A DNA stretch of 64,000 bases, taken from contig CALVCS010000008.1 of NCBI GenBank assembly GCA_944326035.1, positions 1-64,000 on the forward strand. The letters run 5' to 3'. A model generated the notes under the pieces. The model was not told the origin of the DNA, did no database searches, and saw only the letters and a list, made by a program, of their open reading frames with translations. This stretch comes from an uncultured Alistipes sp. (GTDB taxonomy: Bacteria; Bacteroidota; Bacteroidia; Bacteroidales; Rikenellaceae). Shown in pieces: positions 32,647 through 41,809 of the stretch; the stretch's first letter is position 1, and each line of letters starts with the position of its first letter. Both the position numbers and the translations under genes were made by a program.

Positions 32647-35058
32647 ATGCAACTTCCCAAAACCTTGACCCGCTGGCTGCCTTACGGAGTGGCGCTGGTC
32701 GTTTTTCTGGTCATCAACTTGTGCTATTTCGCCCCTCAATTCCAAGGCGAAGTACTTCCCCAACACGATATCATGCAGTACAAGGGCATGACGCAGGATA
32801 TCGAAGAACACCGGGCCCAATACGGCGAAGACCCCCAATGGGAAGGCCGTATGTTTTCGGGTATGCCGGCCTACCTGATCAACGTCAAATATGACGGTAC
32901 CCTGATCCGCTCCCTCACCAAAGCCTTCTACTTCCTGGGACAACCCGCCGCCCTGATCTTCTTGTCTATGGTCTTCTTTTTCTGTATGTTGCTCTGCCTG
33001 GGCATCAATCCCTGGATCGGACTGATCCCCTCGCTGGCCTACGGACTGTCGACCTACTTCTTTATCATCATCGGAGCCGGCCATATGACCAAAATGATGG
33101 CCCTGGCTTTCGCCCCCATGATGTTGGGCGGGGTCTTCTACGCCTATCGGCGAAACGCCTGGATCGGAGCAGCCCTCACCGGATTCTTCGGCTCGATTCT
33201 CATCGGCGTCAACCACCCGCAGATCACTTATTATTTTCTCTTGATCGTGCTGGCTTACTGGATCAACGAACTGATCCGCGCCTACAAGGCCCACACCTTG
33301 AACCGATTCGCCAAAACCACCGGACTGCTGGCCTTAGCGGCCGTATTGGCCGTCGGCAGTAACGCCGGCATGCTCTACTACATCCAGAGCCACAGCCCGG
33401 AAACCATCCGGGGCGGCAGCGAACTCACGACCGCCTCCTCGATGGAAGGCAAGGACGGACTCGATCTGGAGTATGCCACCAACTGGAGTTATGGCAAGAC
33501 CGAAACCTTCAATCTACTCATTCCCAATCTGTTCGGAGGAACCTCCGAAGGCGGATTCAGCGACGACGGGCCGGTAGCCAAAGCCCTAACGCCCTATAAC
33601 GCCCGGGGAATGGCCACCCAATTGCCCGCTTACTGGGGCGACCAACCGATCACTTCGGGACCGGTATATATCGGGGCTGTCATTCTGTTCATCGCGGTGC
33701 TGGGACTCTTCGTGCTCAGGGGCTCCACCCGATGGTGGATCGCCATCATTACCCTCCTGGCGGTTCTTCTCGCCTGGGGACGGAACTTTATGTGGTTCAC
33801 GGAGTTGTTCTTCAACTACTTCCCGATGTACAACAAGTTCCGGACCGTCTCGATGATTCTGGTCATCGTCGAATGGACCGTCCCGCTGCTCGGCGCCTTG
33901 ACTCTCCAACAGATCTGGACCCAGGCCCTGCCGCCCGAACGACTCCGCCGCGGGCTGAAATATACCACCGGTATCGTCGGCGGAATCGCTCTGTTCTTCC
34001 TGCTCTTCGGGGGAACGCTCTTCTCGTTCGCCTCGCCCGTAGATGCCCAAATGCCCCAAGACGTGGCCTCCGCCATGCAGCAGGAACGCGCCTCCATGTT
34101 GCGGGCCGACGCCCTCCGCTCGCTGATTTTCGTGCTGCTGTCCGCCGGGGTATTGTGGCTGTTCATCGCCCAAAAGCTCAAAAAACGCGGATTTATCCTG
34201 TTGCTATGTGCCCTGGTGATCGCCGATATGGTCCCGGTCAACCTCCGCTACCTGAATCCCGACAAATTTGTCCCTGAAGCCCAAAATCAACTGAAACCCA
34301 CGGCGGCCGACCAACAGATCCTGGCCGATAAAGAACCCGGATTCCGTGTTCTCAACCTGTCGGTCAGTCCGTTCCAGGATGCCACGACCTCCTATTTCCA
34401 CCGTTCGGTCGGCGGATACCACGGAGCCAAGTTGAGACGCTATCAGGATGTGATCGAACGCCACCTGAGTCAGATGAATTGGGGCGTATACAATATGCTC
34501 AACACCAAATATATCATCACTCAGGATCAGCAAAGCGGCGCCTTGCAGGTGCAACAAAATCCCGGTGCGAACGGGGCCGCCTGGTTCGTCGACCAGATCC
34601 GGACCGTCCAGGGAGCCGATGCCGAAATCGCCGCCCTGGACTCGCTGGACACCAAACGGATCGCCGTCGTCGAACAACGTTTTGCCCCGGCCCTCGAAGG
34701 CCTTCAACTCCAGGCCGACAGCACGGCCCAAATTACCCTGACCGACTATCGCGTCAACCGACTGACCTACGACTATACGGCCGCCCATCCGGGCGTGGCG
34801 GTCTTTTCGGAAATCTACTATCCGAAAGGCTGGACCGCCTACCTCGACGGAAAGGAAGCCCCCTATTTCCGGGCCGACTACCTGCTGAGAGCCATGGTCC
34901 TGCCCGCCGGACACCACCAGGTCGAATTCGTATTCCGTGCCCCGCACTACAACACGCTCAGTGCAATCGCCTGGGTATGCTCGCTGTTGCTGCTGGGTGC
35001 CGTGGTCGCCGTAGTCATCTATGCGATCCTCAAAAAACAACGCCATGACGGACAGTAA
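32647..35058 (+). CDS. YfhO-family polytopic membrane protein
   Basis: 803 residues from ATG 32647 (MQLPKTLTRWLPYGVALVVF). The ATG at 32593 is also in frame but lies in a leader containing an inverted repeat (32598-32605 with 32608-32615). About 12 membrane helices occupy the first two thirds, with PQHDIMQYKGMTQDIEE and FSGMPAYLI typical of the family. The C-terminal periplasmic domain (VFSEIYYPKGWTAYLDGKEA) resembles those of GT-C glycosyltransferases. YfhO proteins are linked to glycosylation of cell-surface polymers. It overlaps ftsX by 14 bases. Confidence 0.88.
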   Translation: MQLPKTLTRWLPYGVALVVFLVINLCYFAPQFQGEVLPQHDIMQYKGMTQDIEEHRAQYGEDPQWEGRMFSGMPAYLINVKYDGTLIRSLTKAFYFLGQPAALIFLSMVFFFCMLLCLGINPWIGLIPSLAYGLSTYFFIIIGAGHMTKMMALAFAPMMLGGVFYAYRRNAWIGAALTGFFGSILIGVNHPQITYYFLLIVLAYWINELIRAYKAHTLNRFAKTTGLLALAAVLAVGSNAGMLYYIQSHSPETIRGGSELTTASSMEGKDGLDLEYATNWSYGKTETFNLLIPNLFGGTSEGGFSDDGPVAKALTPYNARGMATQLPAYWGDQPITSGPVYIGAVILFIAVLGLFVLRGSTRWWIAIITLLAVLLAWGRNFMWFTELFFNYFPMYNKFRTVSMILVIVEWTVPLLGALTLQQIWTQALPPERLRRGLKYTTGIVGGIALFFLLFGGTLFSFASPVDAQMPQDVASAMQQERASMLRADALRSLIFVLLSAGVLWLFIAQKLKKRGFILLLCALVIADMVPVNLRYLNPDKFVPEAQNQLKPTAADQQILADKEPGFRVLNLSVSPFQDATTSYFHRSVGGYHGAKLRRYQDVIERHLSQMNWGVYNMLNTKYIITQDQQSGALQVQQNPGANGAAWFVDQIRTVQGADAEIAALDSLDTKRIAVVEQRFAPALEGLQLQADSTAQITLTDYRVNRLTYDYTAAHPGVAVFSEIYYPKGWTAYLDGKEAPYFRADYLLRAMVLPAGHHQVEFVFRAPHYNTLSAIAWVCSLLLLGAVVAVVIYAILKKQRHDGQ

Positions 35059-35923
35059 TAAACGTATCAGACGCAAAGTGCGTAATGCCTACCTGATCTC
35101 GACGATCAGCGTAGCGTTGGTTCTCTTTCTGCTGGGCGGTGTGGGCTACCTCATTCTGAGCGCCCTGGGAGCCACCGAACGCATCAAAGAAAACGTCACC
35201 GTGTACGTGATGCTCACCAACGACTCCCTCCCCGAAGCCAAACAAGCCATCCAGCAAAAACTGACCCTCCACCCTTCGGTCAATGCTGTCAAATATATCT
35301 CCAAAGAGGAGGCCGCACAGGAGTTCCAATCCTATCTGGGCGACAATTTCGTGGAGTTTCTGGAAGAAAATCCGCTGCCGGACTCCTACGAAGTCACCCT
35401 GAAGGCCGAAGCCTCCGATAAGGACCATATCGCCGCTCTGGAAAAAGAGGCACTGACCTGGAAAGGCGTGGACGAAGTGGTCTATCAACGAAACGTCATC
35501 GACCAAATCACCTCCAACATCAATAAATTCAACCTGGTGTTGCTGCTTTTCGGCGCCACCCTGCTGTTTATCTCGCTGATCCTGCTCAACAACACCATCC
35601 GGGTCACCATCTTCTCCAAACGCTATGTCATCAATACCATGAAACTGGTGGGCGCCACCCGCTGGTTTATCATGAAGCCGTTCCTGGGCAGCAGCATTTT
35701 GCAAGGTATGTACGCCGGACTGATCTCCTGGGCCATGCTCCTGTTGATGATCATGGGCCTGAACGAAGGCCTGCCCGAAATCCATTTCCTCAGTGACCAA
35801 CGCTATCTGATCGCCATCTTCGCGGCGCAAATGGTCGGAGGTATTCTCATTTCACTGATTTTTACTACCTTCGCCGTACGGAAATTCTTGCGTATGCGCG
35901 CCGGAAGTATCCATATCTATTAA
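35045..35923 (+). CDS. ftsX: Cell-division protein FtsX
   Basis: 292 residues from ATG 35045, inside the end of yfhO. Four membrane helices: one near the N-terminus (VALVLFLLGGVGYLILSALG), three after residue 170. An extracytoplasmic domain lies between. The motif MKLVGATRWFIMKPF is typical of FtsX. FtsX pairs with ATPase FtsE to control cell-wall hydrolases in division; ftsE is not in this window. Confidence 0.93.
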   Translation: MTDSNKRIRRKVRNAYLISTISVALVLFLLGGVGYLILSALGATERIKENVTVYVMLTNDSLPEAKQAIQQKLTLHPSVNAVKYISKEEAAQEFQSYLGDNFVEFLEENPLPDSYEVTLKAEASDKDHIAALEKEALTWKGVDEVVYQRNVIDQITSNINKFNLVLLLFGATLLFISLILLNNTIRVTIFSKRYVINTMKLVGATRWFIMKPFLGSSILQGMYAGLISWAMLLLMIMGLNEGLPEIHFLSDQRYLIAIFAAQMVGGILISLIFTTFAVRKFLRMRAGSIHIY

Positions 35924-35942
35924 ACCGTAATGACCCTGCATC

Positions 35943-36218
35943 ATGAATAAGGCGCAAAAACAATCCCCGGAAGCCCTCCGTGAAAAACAACGACAAATGC
36001 CGTTGACCTTCACCAACTATAAACTCATGCTGATCGGCCTGGCCATCATCATCATCGGGTTCCTCCTCATGACCGGAGGCGGGAGCGACAACCCCAATGA
36101 GTTCAACTGGGAAATGTTCAGCTTCCGCCGTATTACCCTGGCTCCGATCGTCGTCCTGGCCGGATTCGCCTTCGAAATCTACGCCATCATGAAAAAACCA
36201 AAACCTAACAAAGAATAA
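35943..36218 (+). CDS. DUF3098 membrane protein
   Basis: 91 residues, two membrane helices (LMLIGLAIIIIGFLLMTGGG and LAPIVVLAGFAFEIYAIM). In Bacteroidota this family is regularly found between ftsX and uppP, as here, which suggests a role linked to envelope or division. Function unknown. Gaps to neighbours are 19 and 8 bases, consistent with one operon. Confidence 0.9.
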   Translation: MNKAQKQSPEALREKQRQMPLTFTNYKLMLIGLAIIIIGFLLMTGGGSDNPNEFNWEMFSFRRITLAPIVVLAGFAFEIYAIMKKPKPNKE

Positions 36219-36226
36219 CGCAGATT

Positions 36227-37018
36227 ATGGAATTGTGGGAAGCTATCGTACTGGGCATCATTCAAGGTTTGACCGAATTTCTGCCCGTCTCCAGCAGCGG
36301 ACATCTGGAAATCGCCAACGCCCTCTTCGGCATCCATGAAAGCAACAACCTGGCCTTTACCGTCGCCGTCCATGGGGCCACCGTCTTGAGTACCATCGTG
36401 GTGTTCTGGCGCGAAATCGGCCAACTGCTCAGCGGGTTGTTCCGCTTCCAAATGAACGAACAAACCCGTTTCCTGATCAATATCGGCATCTCGATGATCC
36501 CCGTCCTGATCGTCGGCCTCTTCTTTAAAGATAGCGTCGAAGCCCTCTTCACCAGCAACATGACCCTCGTCGGATGCACCCTGCTGGTCACCGCCGCCCT
36601 GCTGACGTTCTCACAATACGCTCCCCGTCGCAACCGCATGATGAGCCCGCTGAGCGCCCTGATGATGGGTATCGCGCAAGCCGTGGCCGTGTTGCCGGGA
36701 CTTTCCCGCTCGGGATCGACCATCTCCACCGGCCTGATCATGGGTGTTAAACCCGAAGAGGTCACCAAATTCTCCTTTCTCATGGTGTTGATCCCGATTC
36801 TGGGCATGAATTTCCTGAGTATCGTAAGCGGCAATTTCGCAGAAGGCGACAGCGTGGGAGCCCTCAACCTGATCGCCGGTTCCGTGGCGGCCTTCATCAC
36901 CGGAACCCTCGCCTGCAAATGGATGATCGGCATCGTCAAACGCGGTAAACTGATTTGGTTCGCCCTCTACTGCCTGTGCGTAGGCGCCGGCGCCCTGATC
37001 TATTCCCTGATCCACTAA
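36227..37018 (+). CDS. uppP: Undecaprenyl-diphosphate phosphatase
   Basis: 263 residues, multi-pass membrane enzyme that recycles the lipid carrier of peptidoglycan and other surface polymers. BacA-family motifs: GLTEFLPVSSSGHLEI near the N-terminus and LPGLSRSGSTISTGLIMG in the middle. The operon neighbours (ftsX, DUF3098, truB) are the usual Bacteroidota arrangement. Gives bacitracin tolerance in some hosts. Confidence 0.96.
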   Translation: MELWEAIVLGIIQGLTEFLPVSSSGHLEIANALFGIHESNNLAFTVAVHGATVLSTIVVFWREIGQLLSGLFRFQMNEQTRFLINIGISMIPVLIVGLFFKDSVEALFTSNMTLVGCTLLVTAALLTFSQYAPRRNRMMSPLSALMMGIAQAVAVLPGLSRSGSTISTGLIMGVKPEEVTKFSFLMVLIPILGMNFLSIVSGNFAEGDSVGALNLIAGSVAAFITGTLACKWMIGIVKRGKLIWFALYCLCVGAGALIYSLIH

Positions 37019-37029
37019 TCCCCGACGGC

Positions 37030-37809
37030 TTGAAACAACCGCTCCACCCCGACATTCCCTTCGAGGAAGGGTATGTACTCCCCATCGATAAACCGCTGGG
37101 ATGGACCTCCTCGGATGTGGTCCGCAAAATGAAAGTCGTCCTGCGCAAGTTGGGTTACCGCAAAATCAAAATCGGTCATGCCGGCACGTTGGATCCGCTG
37201 GCCACCGGGCTGTTGCTGATCTGTATCGGCAAGGCCACCAAACAGGCCGAAGCCCTGCAGGCCGAAGAAAAAGAGTACCTCACCACCATCGAGTTGGGAG
37301 CCACGACCCCGAGTTTCGATCTGGAACACCCGATCGATGAGACCTTCCCCTACGAACACATCACCCGAGAAGCTGTGGAACAGGCCCTGCGCGACATGCA
37401 AGGCGAACAGCTCCAGATACCTCCGCTCTATTCGGCCAAGATGATCGAAGGGAAACGCGCCTATGAATATGCCCGCCAAGGGGCCGAGGTCGAAATGCGT
37501 CGGGCCCTGATCCACATCTACGAAATGCGCCTCGAAGCCTTCGATCTGCCACGGGTGACGATTCGGATCCGTTGCAGCAAAGGAACTTATGTGCGCTCCA
37601 TCGCCCGCGATCTGGGCCTACGACTGGCCAGTGGAGGTCACCTGACCGCTCTGCGACGTACCCGGAGTGGCGGCTTTCGGGTCGAAGAGGCCTACTCGCT
37701 CGAAGAGGCCGGACAAGCCTTGTTAGGAGAACAATGGAATCAAATGCAGGCCACCTTCACCGGCAAACGGTCGGACAGCGGCCGCATTTCCGAAGCCCTG
37801 CGACGCTAA
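37030..37809 (+). CDS. truB: tRNA pseudouridine(55) synthase
   Basis: About 259 residues if started at TTG 37030, 12 bases after the uppP stop. No ATG or GTG exists in a suitable place before the conserved LPIDKPLGWTSSDVV segment, and the next in-frame ATG (37129) would delete it. Catalytic aspartate is in HAGTLDPLATGLL. Also GEQLQIPPLYSAKMIEGKRA and RCSKGTYVRSIARDLG. It makes the T-loop pseudouridine of tRNAs. ATT 37054 is another possible start. Confidence 0.92.
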   Translation: MKQPLHPDIPFEEGYVLPIDKPLGWTSSDVVRKMKVVLRKLGYRKIKIGHAGTLDPLATGLLLICIGKATKQAEALQAEEKEYLTTIELGATTPSFDLEHPIDETFPYEHITREAVEQALRDMQGEQLQIPPLYSAKMIEGKRAYEYARQGAEVEMRRALIHIYEMRLEAFDLPRVTIRIRCSKGTYVRSIARDLGLRLASGGHLTALRRTRSGGFRVEEAYSLEEAGQALLGEQWNQMQATFTGKRSDSGRISEALRR

Positions 37810-38404
37810 AAATACCAAGCCAACCCTCCTCATCGATAAACCCGAGCCACGACGCCCCGCTCTCGGTCATTTTCTGACAGGCTCTGCAAAACCAGCAACT
37901 CTTGTACTGTTTCAACCCAGACGATAATCTCCAGGCGAATTCCCTCCCTACAAGTTCTTCACGCCTGCTTGCCCTCAAGCCAAACCCTGCAAGATCGACC
38001 ATCCCCAGGAGCAATCGCCCCATAAAAGCAGCCATTTCCCAGGAGCCACCGATCTCCCCAGAGTAGCCGTCCCGGTCTTCGAACCAAAACCCCTCCTACG
38101 GTAAGAGCAACCGGTCCCTTCTTCGAATCACAACTTGCCAACCGCAAGACCCGTCGCCCCTGCCCACGTCAAAACGCCACAACTCTTTTACTCTCACAAA
38201 CGAATATGTATCAATTATTTAACAAACAATCTTCAACCCGTCTGACAGCAAAAAATACAAAAAACAGCGAATCTTGAAACAAATTTCTCCTTTTTACGTA
38301 TAATAAATACGATTTTTAGGCTTCGAAGGCTCCGAAACCTCAGAGTTTCTGCAGATAAGGAGCGTTTCGAACAAACAGATAGTCTGGCAAATACTCATTC
38401 ACTC
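37810..38404. other. Non-coding spacer before queA
   Basis: 595 bases. Left half pyrimidine-rich without gene features; right half AT-rich, with a small GAAAC/GTTTC hairpin near 38334-38349. No recognised riboswitch or RNA. Confidence 0.4.
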
Positions 38405-39454
38405 ATGAAACTTTCACAGTACAATTATCCCTTCTCAGCCGACATGTTGGCCAAGTATCCGGCTGAAAACCGCGACGAATCCCGTCTGATGGTCATCGAC
38501 CGCAAAAGCGGAAAAATCAAACACCGGATATTCAAAGACATGATCGAATATTTCAAACAGGGAGATGTACTGGTTTTCAATGATACGAAAGTCTTCCCGG
38601 CCCGGCTGTACGGCAACAAGGAAAAAACCGGCGCCGAAATCGAAATCTTCCTGCTGCGAGAACTCAACCGAGACCTCAGACTCTGGGACGTACTGGTCGA
38701 TCCCGCCCGCAAAATCCGGATCGGCAACAAACTCTATTTCGGGGATGACGACCTGCTGGTCGCCGAAGTGATCGATAATACCACCTCCCGGGGCCGAACC
38801 CTGCGATTCCTGTTCGACGGCGATTACGACCAATTCAAAGAAACCCTCTATAAAATGGGGGAAACCCCGCTTCCGAAATGGATTCGCTCCAAAGTCGAAC
38901 CCATTGACAAAGAACGTTATCAAACCATCTACGCCGCACACGAAGGCGCAGTCGCCGCCCCGACCGCCGGTCTCCACTTCAGCAAACACCTGATGAAACG
39001 CCTCGAAATCAAAGGCGTCGATCTGCAATTCCTGACCCTCCATATCGGCTTGGGCAGCTTCCGCACCGTCGACGTGGAAGACCTGACCAAACACAAGATG
39101 GACTCCGAACAGTTCTTTATCCCGGAAAAAACCGCGGAAGCCGTCAACCGGGTCAAACGAGCCGGCGGAAAAGTCTGCGCCGTGGGAACCACTACCGTAC
39201 GGGCCATGGAAAGTTCGGTCTCGACCGACGGTATGCTGAAACCTCACGAAGGCTGGACCAATAAATTCATCTTCTATCCCTATGAATTCAGCGTGCCCAA
39301 CTGCATGATCACCAACTTCCACCTGCCCTACTCGACCCACCTGATGATGGTCGCCGCCTTCACCGGCTACGACCTGCTGATGGAAGCCTACAAAGTGGCC
39401 AAAGAGGAAAAATACCGCTTCGGAACCTATGGCGACGCCATGTTGATTCTCTAA
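38405..39454 (+). CDS. queA: S-adenosylmethionine:tRNA ribosyltransferase-isomerase
   Basis: 349 residues, normal length. It transfers ribose from SAM to preQ1-tRNA to give epoxyqueuosine. Conserved segments: [71 protein letters not shown]. Single gene; partners tgt (4806) and queG (63686) are in the window but not linked. Confidence 0.96.
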   Translation: MKLSQYNYPFSADMLAKYPAENRDESRLMVIDRKSGKIKHRIFKDMIEYFKQGDVLVFNDTKVFPARLYGNKEKTGAEIEIFLLRELNRDLRLWDVLVDPARKIRIGNKLYFGDDDLLVAEVIDNTTSRGRTLRFLFDGDYDQFKETLYKMGETPLPKWIRSKVEPIDKERYQTIYAAHEGAVAAPTAGLHFSKHLMKRLEIKGVDLQFLTLHIGLGSFRTVDVEDLTKHKMDSEQFFIPEKTAEAVNRVKRAGGKVCAVGTTTVRAMESSVSTDGMLKPHEGWTNKFIFYPYEFSVPNCMITNFHLPYSTHLMMVAAFTGYDLLMEAYKVAKEEKYRFGTYGDAMLIL

Positions 39455-39486
39455 GCTCGCATACGCACCCTTCTTTTTGCAACGCG

Positions 39487-39517
39487 TTTGTATTCTCGGC
39501 AAAAATTCGTACCTTTG
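39487..39517 (+). promoter_or_regulatory. Consensus promoter for the GT5-like gene
   Basis: TTTG (39487-39490), 19-base spacer, TACCTTTG (39510-39517), 28 bases before the ATG. Confidence 0.8.
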
Positions 39518-39545
39518 CCTTTGCCGTACTATTTAACATAGCAGA

Positions 39546-40364
39546 ATGAGCAACGCCAGGATTTTATATGTTTGTCAGGAAATTACGCCTTACCTCCCGG
39601 AAACCGACATGTCGGTGCTCTGCCGGACCCTCTCACAAAGCATGCAGGAACGAGGCTATGAAATCCGTACATTCATGCCCCGCTACGGCCTCATCAATGA
39701 ACGGAGAAATCAACTCCACGAAGTGATCCGCCTCTCGGGGATGAATCTGATCATCGACGACAACGATCACCAACTGATCATCAAAGTCGCTTCGATCCCC
39801 TCGGCTCGCGTTCAAATCTATTTCATCGATAACGAAGACTATTTCCACCGAAAGGCGATCGTTTCCGACGAAAACGGATTCTTCGACGATAATGACGAAC
39901 GGGCTATCTTCTTCGCCCGAGGCGTGCTGGAAACGGTCAAAAAACTGCGCTGGACCCCCGATATCGTCCATATCCACGGTTGGTTCTCCTCCATCGTGCC
40001 GATCTATCTGCGCAATACATTCGCCGATGACCCCGTCTTCAAAAAGGTGAAGATCATCGTATCCCTTTACGATGACGCCTTCCCCGGCACCTTAAACGAA
40101 AACTTTAAAGCCAAAATCGCCGGCGAAGGGGTCCCCCTGAAAAAATTGGAACTTTTATCGAATCCTACATACCAAAATCTGATGCAGTACGTTCTTAGCT
40201 ATGCAGACGGTGTGATTCTGGAAACAGCCGCCCCCGATGCACAGTTGATGGAATATTTGTCTCACAGCGGCAAACCCGTACTGCCCTATCAGCCGGACAA
40301 ATCTTCATCGGCCTATCTGGATAGTTATCAAGCGTTTTACAACAAAATTCAGGCTCATGAGTAA
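39546..40364 (+). CDS. Glycogen/starch synthase N-terminal-domain protein (GT5-like)
   Basis: 272 residues. Matches only the N-terminal Rossmann half of GT5 synthases (ARILYVCQEITPYLP, LSQSMQERGYEIRTFMPRYG, DIVHIHGWFSSIVPIYLRN). The usual KxGGL reads ETDMSVL, so the glucan/ADP-glucose contact is lost. The C-terminal nucleotide-binding half is absent. Such half proteins are common in Bacteroidota, often called glycogen synthase, but they are unlikely to make glycogen alone. It overlaps the DUF4270 gene by 8 bases, as expected from the conserved pairing, which hints at a surface-related role. Confidence 0.85.
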   Translation: MSNARILYVCQEITPYLPETDMSVLCRTLSQSMQERGYEIRTFMPRYGLINERRNQLHEVIRLSGMNLIIDDNDHQLIIKVASIPSARVQIYFIDNEDYFHRKAIVSDENGFFDDNDERAIFFARGVLETVKKLRWTPDIVHIHGWFSSIVPIYLRNTFADDPVFKKVKIIVSLYDDAFPGTLNENFKAKIAGEGVPLKKLELLSNPTYQNLMQYVLSYADGVILETAAPDAQLMEYLSHSGKPVLPYQPDKSSSAYLDSYQAFYNKIQAHE

Positions 40365-41742
40365 GCGTTTCGCCCGTTTGGCGGCTCAGGGGGCTCTGCT
40401 CGGAATGGTGATCGGAGCTGCCGCTTGTACGGAAGTGAACAATGTGGAAGGCAATAGCCTGATTCCGCAGAATCAGCAATTAAGCATCGCCCAAATGGAG
40501 GTGACGGGGATCGACGCTTATCAAGCTAAAGTAGACTCCATCCCGGCCGTTTATCACACCTATGGATATGTCGGGCGAACCGAAAGTCCGACCTTCGGCA
40601 AAACTCAAGCCATGTGGGTGGGACAATATGCCCCCGTGTGGTTCAGCGTGGCGGAACTCTCTTTCGGCGACAACCCGCAAGTCGACTCCTTGGTCTTATA
40701 CCTTACCGTCAACTCTTCCGCCTATTTCGGTGACACGACCGTCGCTCAAACTTTCCAGCTACACGAAGTGAAAACGCGTTTTCACTCCAACTCCATGTAC
40801 TATACCAACCGCGATATTTCTAAAGATATCGACCCCGAACCATTGGCCACCTTCGAATACAAAGGCCATGGCAATATACGAATCCCCTTAACCAGCGCCA
40901 AAGCCAACGACCTCGCCACTCGACTGCTGGACACCTCCGGAGAGGTGTATCACAGTGGCAATGACTCGCTGTTCGTCAATCGCTTCCCGGGTTTCTGCAT
41001 TCTCCCGGCCGACAACTCGAACTGGAATGCCGCGGCCATTCCGATCGAACCATCGTCGTCTACCGTGGGATTCTTCACCCATCACGCCCTCGACGCCCAA
41101 ACTGATACCGCCGTCAGCGTCGTCTATGCCTTTGACCCGACGACCCTGCCGCTGGTAAACTTCAACCTTTTCCAGCACGATTATAGCGGAACGGAATTGG
41201 CCGGTGTGACCTCTAACGATACACTGCCTACTTCGAACACCGTCTCACTGGGCTATATTCAAGGGGCCGGCGGAGTCTCGACCTATCTCCGTTTCACCGA
41301 AGAGTTCATCCAGGCCCTCAAAGACAAAATCCAAGACCCCTATCGCCTGATGCTGGTCAACGGAGCCTATCTCCAGATCGGGATCCATAATCCAACCCCG
41401 GAAACCTTGGATCAAGCGTTCAATCGCGTGGGCTCGTACGCCAATTACTCCAGCTTCACACCGATCACCGACTACGAATATACCGACGAATTAAATACCT
41501 ATAATCCCATTACCCTCCCCTATGGCGGATACCTGAACCGTACCCAAAACGGCTATTCGCTCAACATCACGCGTTTCGTACAAACCCTCGTCGATGCCAA
41601 AGAGGTCAAAAGTCGAACGTTTATGTTAGCCCCCGCTTTTGAAGAGCTGTATGGCCAGGACGGCGTGATATTGGAGGTGGGACCCACCGCGGAAAATCCA
41701 ACCCCGTTAACCGTTACAATTACCTATACCTTACTACACTAA
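40357..41742 (+). CDS. DUF4270 lipoprotein
   Basis: 461 residues. Signal peptide with lipobox GAAAC at about residues 20-24 (MVIGAAACTEVNN). Secreted beta-rich protein; conserved stretches include DSIPAVYHTYGYVGRTESP and GYSLNITRFVQTLV. The family is restricted mainly to Bacteroidota; function unknown, with surface location likely. Co-transcribed with the GT5-like gene. Confidence 0.88.
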   Translation: MSKRFARLAAQGALLGMVIGAAACTEVNNVEGNSLIPQNQQLSIAQMEVTGIDAYQAKVDSIPAVYHTYGYVGRTESPTFGKTQAMWVGQYAPVWFSVAELSFGDNPQVDSLVLYLTVNSSAYFGDTTVAQTFQLHEVKTRFHSNSMYYTNRDISKDIDPEPLATFEYKGHGNIRIPLTSAKANDLATRLLDTSGEVYHSGNDSLFVNRFPGFCILPADNSNWNAAAIPIEPSSSTVGFFTHHALDAQTDTAVSVVYAFDPTTLPLVNFNLFQHDYSGTELAGVTSNDTLPTSNTVSLGYIQGAGGVSTYLRFTEEFIQALKDKIQDPYRLMLVNGAYLQIGIHNPTPETLDQAFNRVGSYANYSSFTPITDYEYTDELNTYNPITLPYGGYLNRTQNGYSLNITRFVQTLVDAKEVKSRTFMLAPAFEELYGQDGVILEVGPTAENPTPLTVTITYTLLH

Positions 41743-41756
41743 ATCACCAAATAACC

Positions 41757-41787
41757 AAAACCTAAAGAGCCACTTTAGGTTTTTCTC
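41757..41787 (+). terminator. Terminator between the DUF4270 gene and topA
   Basis: 11-bp stem (41757-41767 with 41773-41783), 5-base loop, T-run. Confidence 0.8.
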
Positions 41788-41809
41788 TTTTTATATCGTA
41801 CAGAAAACC

